From Limnanthes douglasii subsp. nivea (Eukaryota; Streptophyta; Magnoliopsida; Brassicales; Limnanthaceae): a stretch of DNA of 64,000 nt. Position 1 is the first letter of the stretch, and each line of letters starts with the position of its first letter. The DNA lies in NCBI GenBank assembly GCA_036936605.1, contig JAUPFV010000005.1, forward strand, positions 155,311,195 to 155,375,194, in the 5' to 3' direction. This document shows, in pieces, positions 32,290 to 43,733 of the stretch. Under the pieces are notes generated by a model that was not told the DNA's origin, searched no databases, and was given only the letters and a program-made list of their open reading frames with translations. The position numbers and the translations under genes were made by a program.

Positions 32290-34330
32290 CCCGAACAACT
32301 TATATGATATATTACAACAAGCCATCGCAATATACTTACCACTTCAGTGCCTCTCGAGCCCGCTTTGGTTGTCTCCTGCTGCCACCACTATGGTATAAGG
32401 CTACTACGTCACCTTGATTTTTAACCCGAATCCTGTGGAAAGTACTTTTTGTTTCGCATTGCATGAAGGAACAATTTGCCTCGACAAACTTATATTTTGA
32501 GCAACTTCGGCCAAATAAATTCCGGATGACAAACTAGAAGACTCTCCACTGGGACAAAGAGGACGGAGTCCTAAACTAAGAGAACACTCAGGAAGTGATG
32601 TCCCATTACCTGCTTTCTGTTCAACCAATTCCTTATCTATTTTTTAAGAAACAACAATACTGGGCAGATCAAAGGCAATTGCTGGCGGCATGTCATGTGT
32701 GCTACCACTCGTGTTCAAACAAGCAACACCTACTTGACTTACATTATCACTTTGATCACTTCCATCCCAAGTATCCATGCTAGTATTTAAATTCCAATTT
32801 GATCTCTTAATGTATTTATTAATAGGAATGCAGCTGCCCTGCAACTTATTGGTATAGTCATAAGTACTGCATCCCAATTTTCTCAGAGATAAATTCAGTG
32901 AAATAGGTTCTTCAATTATATGATCCTGACAACTCCTTTCACTTTTCTGACCTGCAACAGCCGGGGTAAGATGTTCCTTAACACCTAATGTCAAATCAGC
33001 AATCCCACTAAAACCAGATAACAATTCTGTATTCGCATTAGCAGTAGACAATAAATCAGTATTCCTATTGGCACTAGATAATAACTCAGTACATTAACAT
33101 TTTCTTCTGCCCTTTCCAGGTGGACCTCTTCAGTCCCTATGTCCAAATAGACCCCATCATTCGATGAAGCCGAATAGCTGCTGTTGGATCCCAGTGAAAT
33201 ACAAGAATCCAAGTATTGCCCGCTCTTTATAGTAACATTTTTGAATTGCAACTTTTTCCCATTTCCCACATATATAAGAGCCTCTGTACTTGGTGATGAA
33301 AGACTGCAGTCATTTCTGTCTTTAAGGAACAATGTTCCATCGTTGCCATCATAAATAAAATAGTCAGACCTTTCATCTTCAACAATTATTGGTCTGTGTG
33401 GAGAGAGCGAGATCTCATTAACTGGTTGCTTGTATATTGCCTGATCTATAATGATTGCATCGGCCATATCTAAACACTTATTTTCTTCTTCACCTGATAG
33501 CAGACTGCCAACTGTAGGAACAAAAAATTCTACAACAGCAAACAGAAAATCAAGCGCAACAAGAAGTTGCGGCCTTTGAACACATACAGAGACAAATGTC
33601 AAGGTTCTGCCAAATTTTGCATCAAGAATAAGCATAGAAGGAATGGGCTTAATACTATCTCCTTCAGTAAGATTACCACCGACCATAGACAGGCTTCCAA
33701 TAGCACTTGAGGAACTTAAATCAGCATAAACAGTGCTTGATGGTGTGCCTACCGCCAATCTAAATTGATTTTCAGTTCCTTCACGATCATCAATTACTGT
33801 GAATCCCTTCAATGTCGCAGAGAGGAAGCCCTCATCTAGTGTATTAGCTTTATAGAGCAGCCATGCATTGGCAAGAAACACATTTATGTACTGATGGACG
33901 TCTAGTCTGATATCCTTCACTTTATTAAATTATATTATGACATATGAACTCCAGTTTTTAAACAAGCCACAAAAAAATCAAACTCTTATTGCTTCTGTGT
34001 TTCTTTTCTAAATGATATTTTCAAGTACCATTAAAGAATATTCATATGTAAGATCAAAATAACTGCAGAAGTAGTTATTAAACAAATAACCTCCTCTTCA
34101 TTTTCCAAATAGTTTGGAACAATTTAAATCACAGATGTATGTTTATAAACAGAGATCATCACCATTTTTAGAAACCGAAAACTAGAAATCGATATATAAT
34201 AGTCCACCAATAGCAAAAAGAGAAAAACTTACGGATGATACCATAATTCATTTCTTGCTTTAATACTTGATAATGAATTCATCCATGTCAAAAAATTCTC
34301 TTTCAAGTTATCCAAAGGAGAAGCCATATT
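32290..34330 (-). pseudogene. Captured host gene fragment: VPS13-like lipid-transfer protein
   Basis: VPS13 proteins are large bridge-type lipid transporters at membrane contacts. The frame 33920 to 32991 (minus) contains GFTVIDDREGTENQFRLAVG, SVCVQRPQLLVALDFLFAVV, EFFVPTVGSLLSGEEENKCL, YFIYDGNDGTLFLKDRNDC and VGNGKKLQFKNVTIKSGQYL. This is a long match in order to the central part of plant VPS13. Upstream on the same strand is another exon-like piece ending LSSIKARNELWYHP at 34233, followed by a GTAAGT donor. About 310 bp of AT-rich intron follow. The frame shifts near 33060, and the downstream open pieces (33051-32644 and 32628-32404) probably continue it but I do not recognise them. A further GTAAGT donor is near 32339. 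Retained introns point to capture of genomic DNA or unspliced RNA. Confidence 0.8.
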
Positions 34331-34384
34331 ATACCGATCTCCTCATTTCAATCTACATAAGACAAGAAAATAATTTCAATCTTT

Positions 34385-34878
34385 TGTTGGGAATTTTGTT
34401 TAGAGATTTCCGGATAAACTCTGAAGTCTTGTTTTAACAATTTCAGATTGAAATTATTTTGGTGGTTCTCCAAAATTTTCAACCGGATAAAATCAGAGCG
34501 TATGCATTTGAACAACGAGAATGAATCTTTTTATTGTTGTGTTTTTCTTCAACAGAACCATACTTATTTATTCAACCAAATTTCAAAAACTGTAAAACAG
34601 TTTTAAGTCCAATAACGGCTATAATTTTAAATGATAAAAACGGGCAAAAATATTCAAATTCAAATTTGAATTAATTTTCAAAATTCAAAATTTCCATGAA
34701 TATTCACAACAGCCTTATCATTCAAAATAAATTTAACCACAAACAAGAGCCGCCCCTTGGACCCACTAATCATAATATATTCTAACAAGCGTGTACTCCA
34801 CACTCTCCGACTTGCTCGATAATATATTACGATTGCATTGGTCGACTAGTCAATCCAATTACACTAAAATATCCAACA
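34385..34878 (-). repeat. Right LTR of the copia element (5' LTR in element orientation)
   Basis: 494 bp, nearly identical to 30666-31159. The sequence just inside it (CAATCTTT on the + strand) does not show the usual initiator-Met primer site, which suggests that the site was lost or replaced with the captured gene. Confidence 0.93.
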
Positions 34879-36210
34879 GTTGGCTCCCCAGAGCCAGAAA
34901 GCGAAGTCGACAAGCCAAATGGTCTCGCGACCCATGTCTAATAAGTGGATCCGACCCGCTTACTTCGCTGACCTCACAGAATGTGTGTCTTCCATTTATG
35001 AGAAAATCAAGAAAAGTGGGATGTACCGAAGGCCTTTCCCCACACCGACACCTCAGGAGCACAGGAACAGCCGGTATTGTCGCTACCACGAAGATGTGGG
35101 ACACGATACCAAAGATTGCATTGCCCTAAAAAAAGAGGTACAAATGCTGATAAAGCACGGGAACCTTCTCGAGTACGTAAAAAAGAGATCACAACAGGTC
35201 GCTGCATCGAAAGAAATCGTGACAATACAAAAACCCGAGACAACCATGATAATTTCCGAAGTGTCCGACCCTTTCGATGTCTCCATCGAGTATCTAGATC
35301 CAGATATCGATCGTAACATCATCAGGGTCATCGAGGAGGGGGCTGCGGAGAGTAACAGGAGTGTAAGAAACCTTTATTTATTTTTCGAATCATTAACTAT
35401 TTTTGGAGGTGACTTTATGGCAGAAATCACACACTCCTCCAGAAAGCGACATATTGTGAACTTGGCTACTCAGCTAAAAGCTCGGCCCTATCCCCATTCG
35501 AAAACCGTTCCTTCACCAAATCTGTATTTTGACGATGATGGCATAAGGGATATCGCCGGACCTCATGAGGACGCTGTCGTTATCGGAGCGGCCATTGCGA
35601 GGGAAGAGGTCCGACGTATCTTGGTCAACACTGGGAGTTCGGCCAAGTTCAGGTCACCGCCAATCATTACACGCTCGGATTAGACTATTGTAGGGTTTAC
35701 AGGTTCAGCAACCGACGTAGTTGGAGAATTTGAAGGAATTGTTCAGCTTGGCCGCAGACCATTTAAAAAAGAATTCACTGTGTTATTCGTCGTGGTAGAC
35801 GCGCCGACCTCTCATAATGCAATATTTGGGAGATCATGGCTGTCACGAATGCACGCTGTAACCTCTACAGTTCACCAGTGTTTGAAGTACGTGGTCGGGA
35901 ACAACGTGGGAGTAGTGCGGACCAACCAGAAAGCAACAAGGGAATCCTACAGAGCCACTTTGGCCCCTAAAACGGATCATGAGATGGAGCCAGCGCGGGA
36001 CTAGAAATTAGTAGGGCTTCCCTTGGGGTCACTGCCCGTCGATGATCCTAGAGAAGCTCCCAGTTTTATTAACTACCGACGAGGAGTGCGAGAAACACCA
36101 ATTCACCGAAGGAAAAGTTTTGCGGATCATAATTCAATTGTCGTCGATCTTCAAGAAACGGTTGATGTTATTGCTATAGGAAAATTTAGACTTATTCGCG
36201 TGGTGTTCGA
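34879..36210 (+). pseudogene. Tat gag C-terminus and aspartic protease region
   Basis: The open frame 34880-35683 holds MSNKWIRPAYFADLTECVSS and the zinc-knuckle-like motif CRYHEDVGHDTKDCIALKKE (CX2HX4HX4C type, usual in Tat Gag). It then reaches the protease start EEVRRILVNTGSSAK. Plant Ty3 proteases have D-T/G-G-S at this place; here the catalytic Asp is Asn. Later frames give FVVVDAPTSHNAIFGRSWLS and YVVGNNVGVVRTNQKATRES, the normal protease-RT linker of this lineage. Stops at 35681-35683 and 36002-36004 and shifts between frames break the gene. Confidence 0.8.
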
Positions 36211-36215
36211 AGGAT

Positions 36216-37376
36216 GTGACCGGAGTCCCAGAAGATCATGTGATCCATAAACTGACCATCAACAAGAATGTCAGACCCATCTCACAAAAGCGGCGGGCTT
36301 TTTCGCCGGAAAAAACAAAAATCATCATGAAAGAAGTCGAACGAATGCTCAGCGTCGGGCACATCAAAGAATCCAATTACCCACTCTGGACATCCAATCC
36401 CGTCCTGGTAAAAAAGAAGAACGGGAAATGGAGGATGTGCGTGGATTTCACCGACCTCAATCGAGCATGCCCCAAGGATCCCTTCCCGATGCCAAGAATC
36501 GACGAGTTGGTAGATTCGATATCTGGTAATCGATTACCCTCCTTTATGGACGCATACGCGGGCTACAACCAAATCAAATTGCACCCAACGGATCAGGAAA
36601 GCACGACGTTTATTACAGGTCGGGGCTTGTATTGCTATAAGGTGATGCCTTTCGGGTTAAAAAACGTTGGAGCAACCTATCAGAGGTTAGTTAACAAGAC
36701 CTTCGGCTGCCAAATAGGGAGAAATATGGAAGTTTACATCGATGACATGTTGGTAAAGAGCGGTACAGACGAAGACCATCTCAACGATTTAAGGGAATCC
36801 TTTGATAATCTAAGGGGAATAAATCTCAAGCTAAACCCGGAGAAATGTTCCTTTGGGGTAAGGTCGGGCAAGTTGCTGGGATTTTATGTCAGCGAAAAAG
36901 GAATCGAGGCAGATCCTACTCAATTGCGGTCTCTTACCGATATGACACCACCTAAGAATATCAAAGAAGTCCAGATATTAACCGGGCGCCTCGCGGCCCT
37001 GAATCGGTTTATCTCTCGCTCGTCCGACAAGTGCGCTCCGTTTTTTCAGTTTTTGAGAAATACCAAGAATTTTGCTTGGACGCCGGCATGCAACGCAGCC
37101 TTTTCGGGAATCAAAGCTTATATATCCTCCTCGAACCTCTTAACGAAGCCTCTGACGGGAGAAACTCTTTTTCTCTATTTAGCAGTTTCGGATTTTGCAG
37201 TAAGTGCGGCTCTGATCAGCGAATCGGGGGCGGTGCCTAAAGCGGTATACTTTGTAAGCAAAAGCTTACTTGACGCGGAAACGCGGTATTTGAAATTGGA
37301 AAAAATGACTCTAGCGTTGGTGACCGCGGCGCGGAAAATGCGACCATATTTTCAGGCACACCCCATTATCGTCTGA
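36216..37376 (+). pseudogene. Tat reverse transcriptase and first RNase H
   Basis: 386 codons. RT landmarks are NPVLVKKKNGKWRMCVDFTD (fingers, motif A region), KVMPFGLKNVGATYQRLVNK (motif B), NMEVYIDDMLVKS with the catalytic YIDD, and LKLNPEKCSFGV. The RT-linked RNase H follows: FLYLAVSDFAVSAALISESG, AVYFVSKSLLDAETRYLKLE. A premature stop at 37374-37376 cuts off the end of RNase H. Matching sequence continues beyond (WSVELGDFNINFEPRTAIKG). The RT core itself is intact over this length. Confidence 0.92.
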
Positions 37377-38042
37377 ACCGCATTTCCACTAAAGTACGTA
37401 CTTCATCGACCAGACATGTCGGGGAGAATGTCCAAATGGTCGGTTGAGTTAGGCGATTTCAACATCAATTTCGAGCCGCGAACAGCCATCAAAGGCCAAG
37501 CCCTGGCTGATTTTATAGTGGAATTCCATTCTGATCAACCCCACCAAGACCCACCACATGAATCGACCGAACCAGATGAGTGGATTATCTGAACCGATGG
37601 TGGCTCAAACGTCAACGGGTGCGGCGCAGGCGTACAAATAGTTACACCGACGGGCATAAGTATTCATCTGGCAATCCGATTTGGTTTTCGAACCTCGAAC
37701 AATGAAGCCGAATACGAGGCCGTCCTGGCCGGTTTGCGACTGGCGCAGGTATGTGGAGCTACACATGTGCGCCTTATCAGTGATTCTCAAGATCAATCAA
37801 GCCTCGGGAGCATCAAAGGCTAAGAAAGAGCATGTGGTTCAGTACTTAGCAGCGCTACAAGTTTTAGCCGCGTCTTTCGCCAAGATAACATATGAGCATG
37901 TACCAAGGACCGAAAATATGATAGCCGATTGGCTAGCATCGGCTTCATGCTCAAACAGTTACCCCTGGGTGACCGAGCAAGCAAACCCATCGATCATACG
38001 GAGGAGAGAGCTGGATGACCGACCAGAAATGGCCTGTCAGGT
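37377..38042 (+). pseudogene. Archaeal-type second RNase H of the Tat element
   Basis: After the connection region (GQALADFIVEF) comes TDGGSNVNGCGAGVQIV, with an in-frame TGA two codons before the DGGS, then RTSNNEAEYEAVLAGLRLAQ and LISDSQD, and finally a piece with VPRTENMIADWLAS. D, E, D and the C-terminal D pattern of the extra RNase H found in Tat elements can be followed. The frame changes at least twice. Confidence 0.82.
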
Positions 38043-38050
38043 GTCTTCGG

Positions 38051-38506
38051 TAGGGATGGCAATGGGCCGCCCGCGGGCCGGGTTCGGGCCGACCCGCTTG
38101 AGCCCGCTTTTTTTGCACTTGAGCCCGAACCCGACCTGACCCGCTCCCGGGCTCATATTTCCAAACCCGAGCCCGTCCGCTAATGTCCGTCGGTCAACCC
38201 GGCCCGACCCGTGGACATTAATTTTAATATTTTTTAAATATTTTTAAAATATTTTTTAATTTATTTTAAATATATTAATTTATTTTTTAAAAATATTACT
38301 TATATTATATATATAGAAATATTATTTTTATATATATTTTATGATTTTCGGGCCGGAACGGGCCGGACAAATTTGAAACCCGAACCCGGCCCGACCCGGT
38401 TGCGGGTTATATTTTCTGAACCCGAACCCGGCCCGTTCTAAGTTCGGGCCGGACAAAATCCGACCGGGACGGGTCGGGCCGGGCACCACCCGAATTGCCA
38501 CTCCTA
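38051..38506. mobile_element. hAT-type MITE, 456 bp, inserted in the Tat element
   Basis: Ends TAGGGATGGCAAT and ATTGCCACTCCTA (inverted, about 11 of 13 match). The perfect 8-bp target duplication GTCTTCGG lies at 38043-38050 and 38507-38514. Eight-base duplications are the signature of hAT transposases. The arms are very GC-rich with CCCGGCCCG/CGGGCCGGG motifs. The core, 38215-38345, is almost pure A and T. It has no coding capacity. Confidence 0.92.
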
Positions 38507-38639
38507 GTCTTCGGTAACCATCTCGGATTGGCGAAGGGATATTATTTCCTTCCTAGCCGAGGGAAACTACCAGGCGATAGTCTAGCAGCTCAAAAAATAC
38601 GAAACAAATCCCGAGGCTACATATTATTGGGCGACGTTT

Positions 38640-39760
38640 TATACAAAAAATAATTTAGCCGGCCTTTACTGCGATGTTTGGGAGTAAACGAGTCACAGAT
38701 AATTGTATCCAAACTACATGACGGAGAGGGCGCGGCTCATTGTGGTTACAAAGCATTAATCAGGAGAATCTTCCTCGCCGGGTTTTATTGGCCAACGATT
38801 ACGACCGATGTACAACAGATAGTGAAAACATGCGACACATGCCAGAGATTCGCGAATGTGATCAACATTCCCGCGGCCCCTTTAGAATCCATATCTGAAG
38901 GCTTACCTTTCGATCGATGGGGAATCGATCTCGTCGGACCATTACCAATGGCATCCGGTGGGATGCAGACAATCGTGGTGGTTGTGGATTACTTCTCCAA
39001 ATGGGTGGAAGCAGAGCCATTATCGGCTACAAAGACCAAAGATGTCATCAAATCCATTTGGTCGCACATCTGCTGTAGATTTGGGGTGCCTCAGAGACTC
39101 ACCATGGATAACGGACCCCAGTTCGATAGCCATGAGATGAAGAATTTTTGCACGACCCATAGGATTAAGCAATATTTTTCCGCCCCCTTCCATCTCTAAG
39201 AAAACGGGCAAGTTGAAGTAACTAACCGAACCATTTTATACGGGCTCAAAAAGAATTTGGAAGGAAAAGCTGGCAAGTGGCCGGATTACTTACAATAAGT
39301 GTTATGGGCTTACCGGACAACGCCTCGAACGGCAACCAAATAGTCACCTTATGCCTTAGTCTATGGAATGGATGACGTCACCCCAGCATAATCAATCTTT
39401 CCATCATTCAGGGTCGGCACTTATACGGAAAGTGAAAACGACGCCGCCAGACGCTTAGCTTTAGATCTGATAGAAGAAAAAAGGGGCCGAGCTCAACTAA
39501 ATTCTTTACAGACCTTGATGAGAAGCCGGTATGCGTCCAAAGTACGTCGGTGAGAGTTCAAAGTAGGGGACAAAGTCTTACGGAGATTTTTTCTGCATAC
39601 CAAGGATAAGAGCCTCGCCAAGCTTGCCCCAAACTGTGAGGGCCATATTCAGTACTAGAGCGGGTTAAGAGTGGAACATACCGTTTGCAGGACAAGCGCG
39701 GGCGTTTGCGGAGACTCCCGTGGAACATTGAACATTTAAAACTTTACTTGGAATAGCTTT
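38640..39760 (+). pseudogene. Tat integrase
   Basis: The open part 38678-39199 has the HHCC zinc region (AAHCGYKALIRRIFLAGFYW, CDTCQRFA) and the catalytic core: FDRWGIDLVGPLP with the first Asp, RLTMDNGPQF with the second Asp. After a stop at 39197-39199 comes GQVEVTNRTILYGLKKNLEG, where the Glu of the DDE triad lies. Then WAYRTTPRT, YALVYGMDD and a C-terminal region to about 39760 (KVGDKVLRRFF, LAPNCEGHIQY) with four or more stops. All three catalytic residues survive, but the frame is broken. Confidence 0.88.
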
Positions 39761-39939
39761 GTTAATTGTTGCAACCATCTCTGTAAACGAACTTTTGGTC
39801 GGGGGTGTACTCTTTCCTAACTCGGTGGCGCGAGAAGGTTTTAATGAGGCATCTACGGAAACCGACCCTTTTTAATTAAAAATTTTCTTGCCTTTATATC
39901 TCTGAATTGTTCAAAAGGAGCCTGCCAGCTGACGAGCTG

Positions 39940-40480
39940 ACAGACCCTATGGGTGGATTTTTCAATTTAAATTGATTAACAGAACCTTAACCGGTTTTTC
40001 AGTAATTAAACTGATCTACATATCGCTTTACCAACCCTATGGGTGGATTTTTCAATTTAAATTGATAAACAGAACCTTAACCGGTTTTTCAGTAATTAAA
40101 CTGATCTACATATCGCTTTACCAACCATATGGGTGGATTTTTCAATTTGAATTGATCGACAGAACCTTAACCGGTTTTCAGTAATTAAACTGATCTACAT
40201 ATCGCTTTACCAACCCTATGAGTTAATTTTTCAATTTAAATTGATCAACAGAACCTTAACTGGTTTTTCAGTAATTAAACTGATCTACATATCGCTTTAC
40301 CGACCCTATGGGTGGATTTTTCAATTTAAATTGATCAACAGAACTTTAAACGGTTTTTCAATAATTAAACTGATCTACATATCGATTTACAAGCCCTATG
40401 GGCAGATTATTCAATTCAAATTAATCAAACAACACTTTAACTAGTTTCAGTGATTAAACATATTCCGTTTACCGACCCTG
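39940..40480 (+). repeat. 90-bp tandem repeat in the 3' part of the Tat element
   Basis: About five and a half copies with starts near 39942, 40031, 40121, 40210, 40300 and 40390. Each contains CCCTATGGGTGGATTTTTCA, AATTGATCAACAGAACCTTA and CTGATCTACATATCG. The period is 89-90 bp. It lies between integrase and the antisense gene. Confidence 0.95.
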
Positions 40481-40635
40481 TGACCACTTTCGGTTGACCA
40501 GGAAACATGACAGCAAATTAACGAATATTGAATTTCAACAAAAGACTTGTTACAATCATAGTTCAACAAGAAGGTCCTACCGACCCTATAAATACAAAAC
40601 GTCAAATCAACAAAAAAAAATAGAGGCATCAGAGG

Positions 40636-41829
40636 TCAAGCATCCTCTCCCTCAGACTCCGTCCCGGTATCGTCTGTCTCATCATCCTCACAAATCACGC
40701 CCTCGGGATGGCCGGCCTCGGGAACGTCCAGCCACATTAACCCCAGAGGCAGGTCGGGGAAGCGATAATGAAAGGTCAGCAGATATGCCGCCTTGGCCTC
40801 AGCTGTTTCTTTCTTCATCCATTTCTGGCATTACTCGACAAAAAGGGCATTAGCCGCCTTCAGGCCGGTGATCTCCTGACCCAAATTTCTGACGCTATCA
40901 TCCGAGTCTTTCGTCACAAGCGCCAAGTTTTTTTCGGCCGAATCCAGTCTCTCCTCCAATAGCCTCTGAGCTTCCTTCCCCTTCTTCACATCAAATTCAA
41001 GAGCGGCAACCTTCCCCTCTGTGTCCCCTAGCTTCTGGCTTAGCTCCGCCGCACGCCGTTCCTTCATGGCCAAGGGTACAATCATGTTGTACAAAGACGT
41101 GGACATGCCATCCGTGATCCGAAGAGGGAATGCGTGCGGACTCCCCGACACAGAGAGGACTGGCAACTTACTCGAGGACGCCACGACGTCTCTCGACGAA
41201 GCTTTGGGGCTCGCATCATTGGGCAGCACCGCAATGGGATCGATCGCAGTCGCACCCTTCACCCCCTAGAATTGCTCAAAAAGCTCGGGGACGGTGGCGT
41301 TATTAGCAGCCACAGAAACAGCAACAGCCCGACTCTCTTTCTTCGCACGCTTTGGTTTCTTACTCGGAGCCTCGTCTGCCTTAGCCTTGCCCTTCCGCTT
41401 CTGAACCAACGCCTCGGACTGATGGGCCTCGTCATCCACCCCAGCGTTCTCTCCTTGCCGTCCCACAGAGACGTCCCCCTCTGCCTCAGCGTCCGCTTGC
41501 TCAACTTTTTCATCTGACTTAGGGCGCTTGTTGGGCGCTTTGTTGCACTTCGGGAGAAACAGATGCGCGTCGGGCGCATTTGTCTTCGCAACCAAGTCCA
41601 CCAAGCTTGGGGGTTGGTGCAGTTCCTCAATTGTCAATGCCTCCGACGAGCACCGCCAGAGGTTGCTCATAATCAGGTTAGTATCCTTGAAAGCTAGGTG
41701 GAACGCCCGACCCCAATGCTTCCTTGCTTAATCTTTTAAGATCTCAAAGGTCACTTTGTCGGGCTTGAAGTGGTCTTTTTTAAGCCCCTGGATGAACTCC
41801 TTAGACACTGCAGAACAAGTCGGACCATT

Positions 41830-41870
<41 letters not shown>

Positions 41871-43170
41871 CTCGTACCGCTAGGAACCCAAGTCCGCAGC
41901 AATCGCCTCGGATTTTCCTTGCTATAGGGGCGGCCGTTTTCCCAGCAGCCACTGAGAAAGACAAACCGATGTTTCCAACCCTTGTCACCCTCGAGAAAGT
42001 CGTTCACGATCTTCCAGGTGTTGGCCAAAGAAGAATAGAAAAAGGGAGACTTAGGGGATTTCGAAATCCCTGACGTGGCTATGTACTCGACCATCGGCAT
42101 AATCCGACCCGATAAACGCGAAGCCATGATGCACGACATTAGCGTATACCATGCGTTGGGCGTCAGTTGTGAGGAGCATATATTGAGGGTTTGAAAATAC
42201 AGAGCTATCTCGGGATCCAGAGGAAACATGAGACCCTAGTTGAAGAGTTCGGTGAAGATCACGATTTCCCGTGACCGCACATGCACCAGCGTCTCCCCAG
42301 GTTCGGGAAATCGAACATTCACGCACCACGGGATACCCCATCGACTCAAAAGCTCTTCCCGCTCTTCGGCCGAAAAATAAAGATACTTTCCCTCGAAGAG
42401 GGAAATGACATCGTCCCGGGGCAACCAATGGTGGTAGTTAGTTGTATTGACTGCCTCCTCAAGAAGCGGCTCTTCGGGAGGAGTAGCTTCGCCACCAGCA
42501 GCGGCAGTGCCTTCGTCCGCAGCCACAACATCTGTTTCTGGCTCATCGACATTGTCTACTAGGACTGCATCGGATATAGGGGGCTAACCGCAGGAGGGTC
42601 GGACAACTGAATAGGAGGATCTGCAGCACCAAAACTACTCCCGATCCGAGCAAGTTGCGCTTGTCGGTTAAGGCCCAGAAAGGTATGCGCGGTGTTGGTG
42701 CCGGTCCGGTACCCTTTAATATCGTGAGTGAGTTTGACCATTTCAGGGGAGTTTTCCCTCACAGGCGAAGCAAAGGTCGGAGAGTCACCCATAGAAAGGA
42801 ATTTGGCTTGGCTTTGTCTGCGGGGAGGAAAAGGAGTCGGAGTGGTATAGGAATTCACAAACGAAGGTATCGAGCGATTAGTTTGAGTAGCAGGTGAGGG
42901 TAGCAAACTGCTGCTTGAAGAGCTAACGGTGTTGTCAAGAGTACTCGCGTCGGATGGGATTGATATAACTAAGGACTTAGCAGGAAACGGTTCGGGAAGA
43001 ACGGGATCGTGAGGCAGTGGTACGGGTACAAAGGGTTTCGAATTAGAACTCCAGATCAATCCTGCGGCTCGGTACTCTTCAGCGCGGTCACCAATGCTAG
43101 CCCAATCTTTGAATCCGAACACTGGTTTTTTCTTGGTTTTTGGTTTTGGCTTCGGGTACTTATTTCTCAT
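40636..43170 (-). pseudogene. Antisense extra gene of the Tat element (putative gypsy-type transposon domain)
   Basis: Reads on the strand opposite to gag-pol. It starts at 43170 (MRNKYPKPKPKTKKKPVFGF), a Pro/Ser-rich region. A domain around 42526-41875 follows with LPRDDVISLFEGKYLYFSAE, FTELFN, GLMFPLDPEIALYFQTLNIC, LTPNAWYTLMSCIM and GWKHRFVFLSGC. This order matches the plant domain labelled putative gypsy-type transposon (Transposase_28), known as the extra antisense ORF of Tat-type elements. After it come a nuclear-signal-like PSKKPKRAKKESR, a coiled coil (ERRAAELSQKLGDTEGKVAA) and an acidic tail ending ESEGEDA at 40636. Breaks: a frameshift near 42555, an in-frame stop after TELFN, an (AT)n expansion at 41832-41869, and stops near 41266 and 40829. 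Function unknown. Confidence 0.8.
41832..41869. repeat. (AT)n microsatellite inside the antisense gene
   Basis: 38 bp of pure AT. It disrupts the antisense reading frame directly after the GTWVPSGT segment. Confidence 0.95.
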
Positions 43171-43254
43171 AAAACAAGTTCTCTCTCTCTAGAATAATTC
43201 GGACAGCACTTTCTCTCTCTAGAACGCCTCTGAGAGTGATTCATATTTGTGGGG

Positions 43255-43262
43255 TATTTATA
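43255..43262 (-). promoter_or_regulatory. TATA box for the antisense gene
   Basis: TATAAATA on the minus strand (GCCTATAAATACCCCAC), 85 bp before the ATG at 43170 and followed by a CT/GA-rich leader (AGAGAGAGAA on minus). Spacing and context fit a plant Pol II promoter that fires towards gag-pol from just inside the 3' LTR. Confidence 0.6.
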
Positions 43263-43733
43263 GGCAACCTCACCTAGCCGTTACACGTACGGGGAAGTCC
43301 AAGCGACGAAAAACAGCGGGAAGTCGAAAGGACTTCTTGAGAAACTGTGCAAACAGGCACGCTTCGAGTAATCGATCGACACTGGTCACCCATAATCAGA
43401 CTAGTACAGTAGGCATGTACTAGCTAGCTCAGACAGAGGCATTAGATGGGCCTCGTCTGCCCGATTTACTTTTCAAAACTTGATTCCCGGTTTAAGCCCG
43501 TGTAGAAGTCACTAAGGGAGATTGGAAGCAGACCCAAGATGACTCATAACGGCGTCGGGACTAAACCGGCCGACCATTTGATAAAAATATGGAGGTCCGA
43601 ACATCAATTGAAAGAGAAGGTCCGGCCTAGGTGAACCAATCAATCGACACCAGAGGCGAAGCGACAGAGGCGCTCCGAGCTGAGTCTTCTACAAGTCTTC
43701 ATTCCCGCAGCTCTTGAAGACTGGAGGGACTAC

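Larger units (their letters stand above)
30666..34878 (-). mobile_element. Copia-type LTR element carrying a host VPS13-like gene fragment
   Basis: LTRs of exactly 494 bp at 30666-31159 and 34385-34878, with about four mismatches between them, so the insertion is recent. Target repeats are ATTGG and GTTGG on the two sides (one mismatch). Orientation is minus: on the minus strand a polypurine tract CTAAAATGGGGGGAGAT abuts the left LTR, and the short copia reverse-transcriptase/RNase H piece reads on minus. The primer-site end next to the right LTR is not recognisable. Instead the host-gene sequence starts there. Gag, protease, integrase and most of RT are absent. Confidence 0.88.

Noticed and set aside
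32290..34330. VPS13-like sequence as a live host gene
   Set aside because: Only a central fragment is present, it has a frameshift, and it is enclosed by the two LTRs and target repeats of a copia element inside another retrotransposon.
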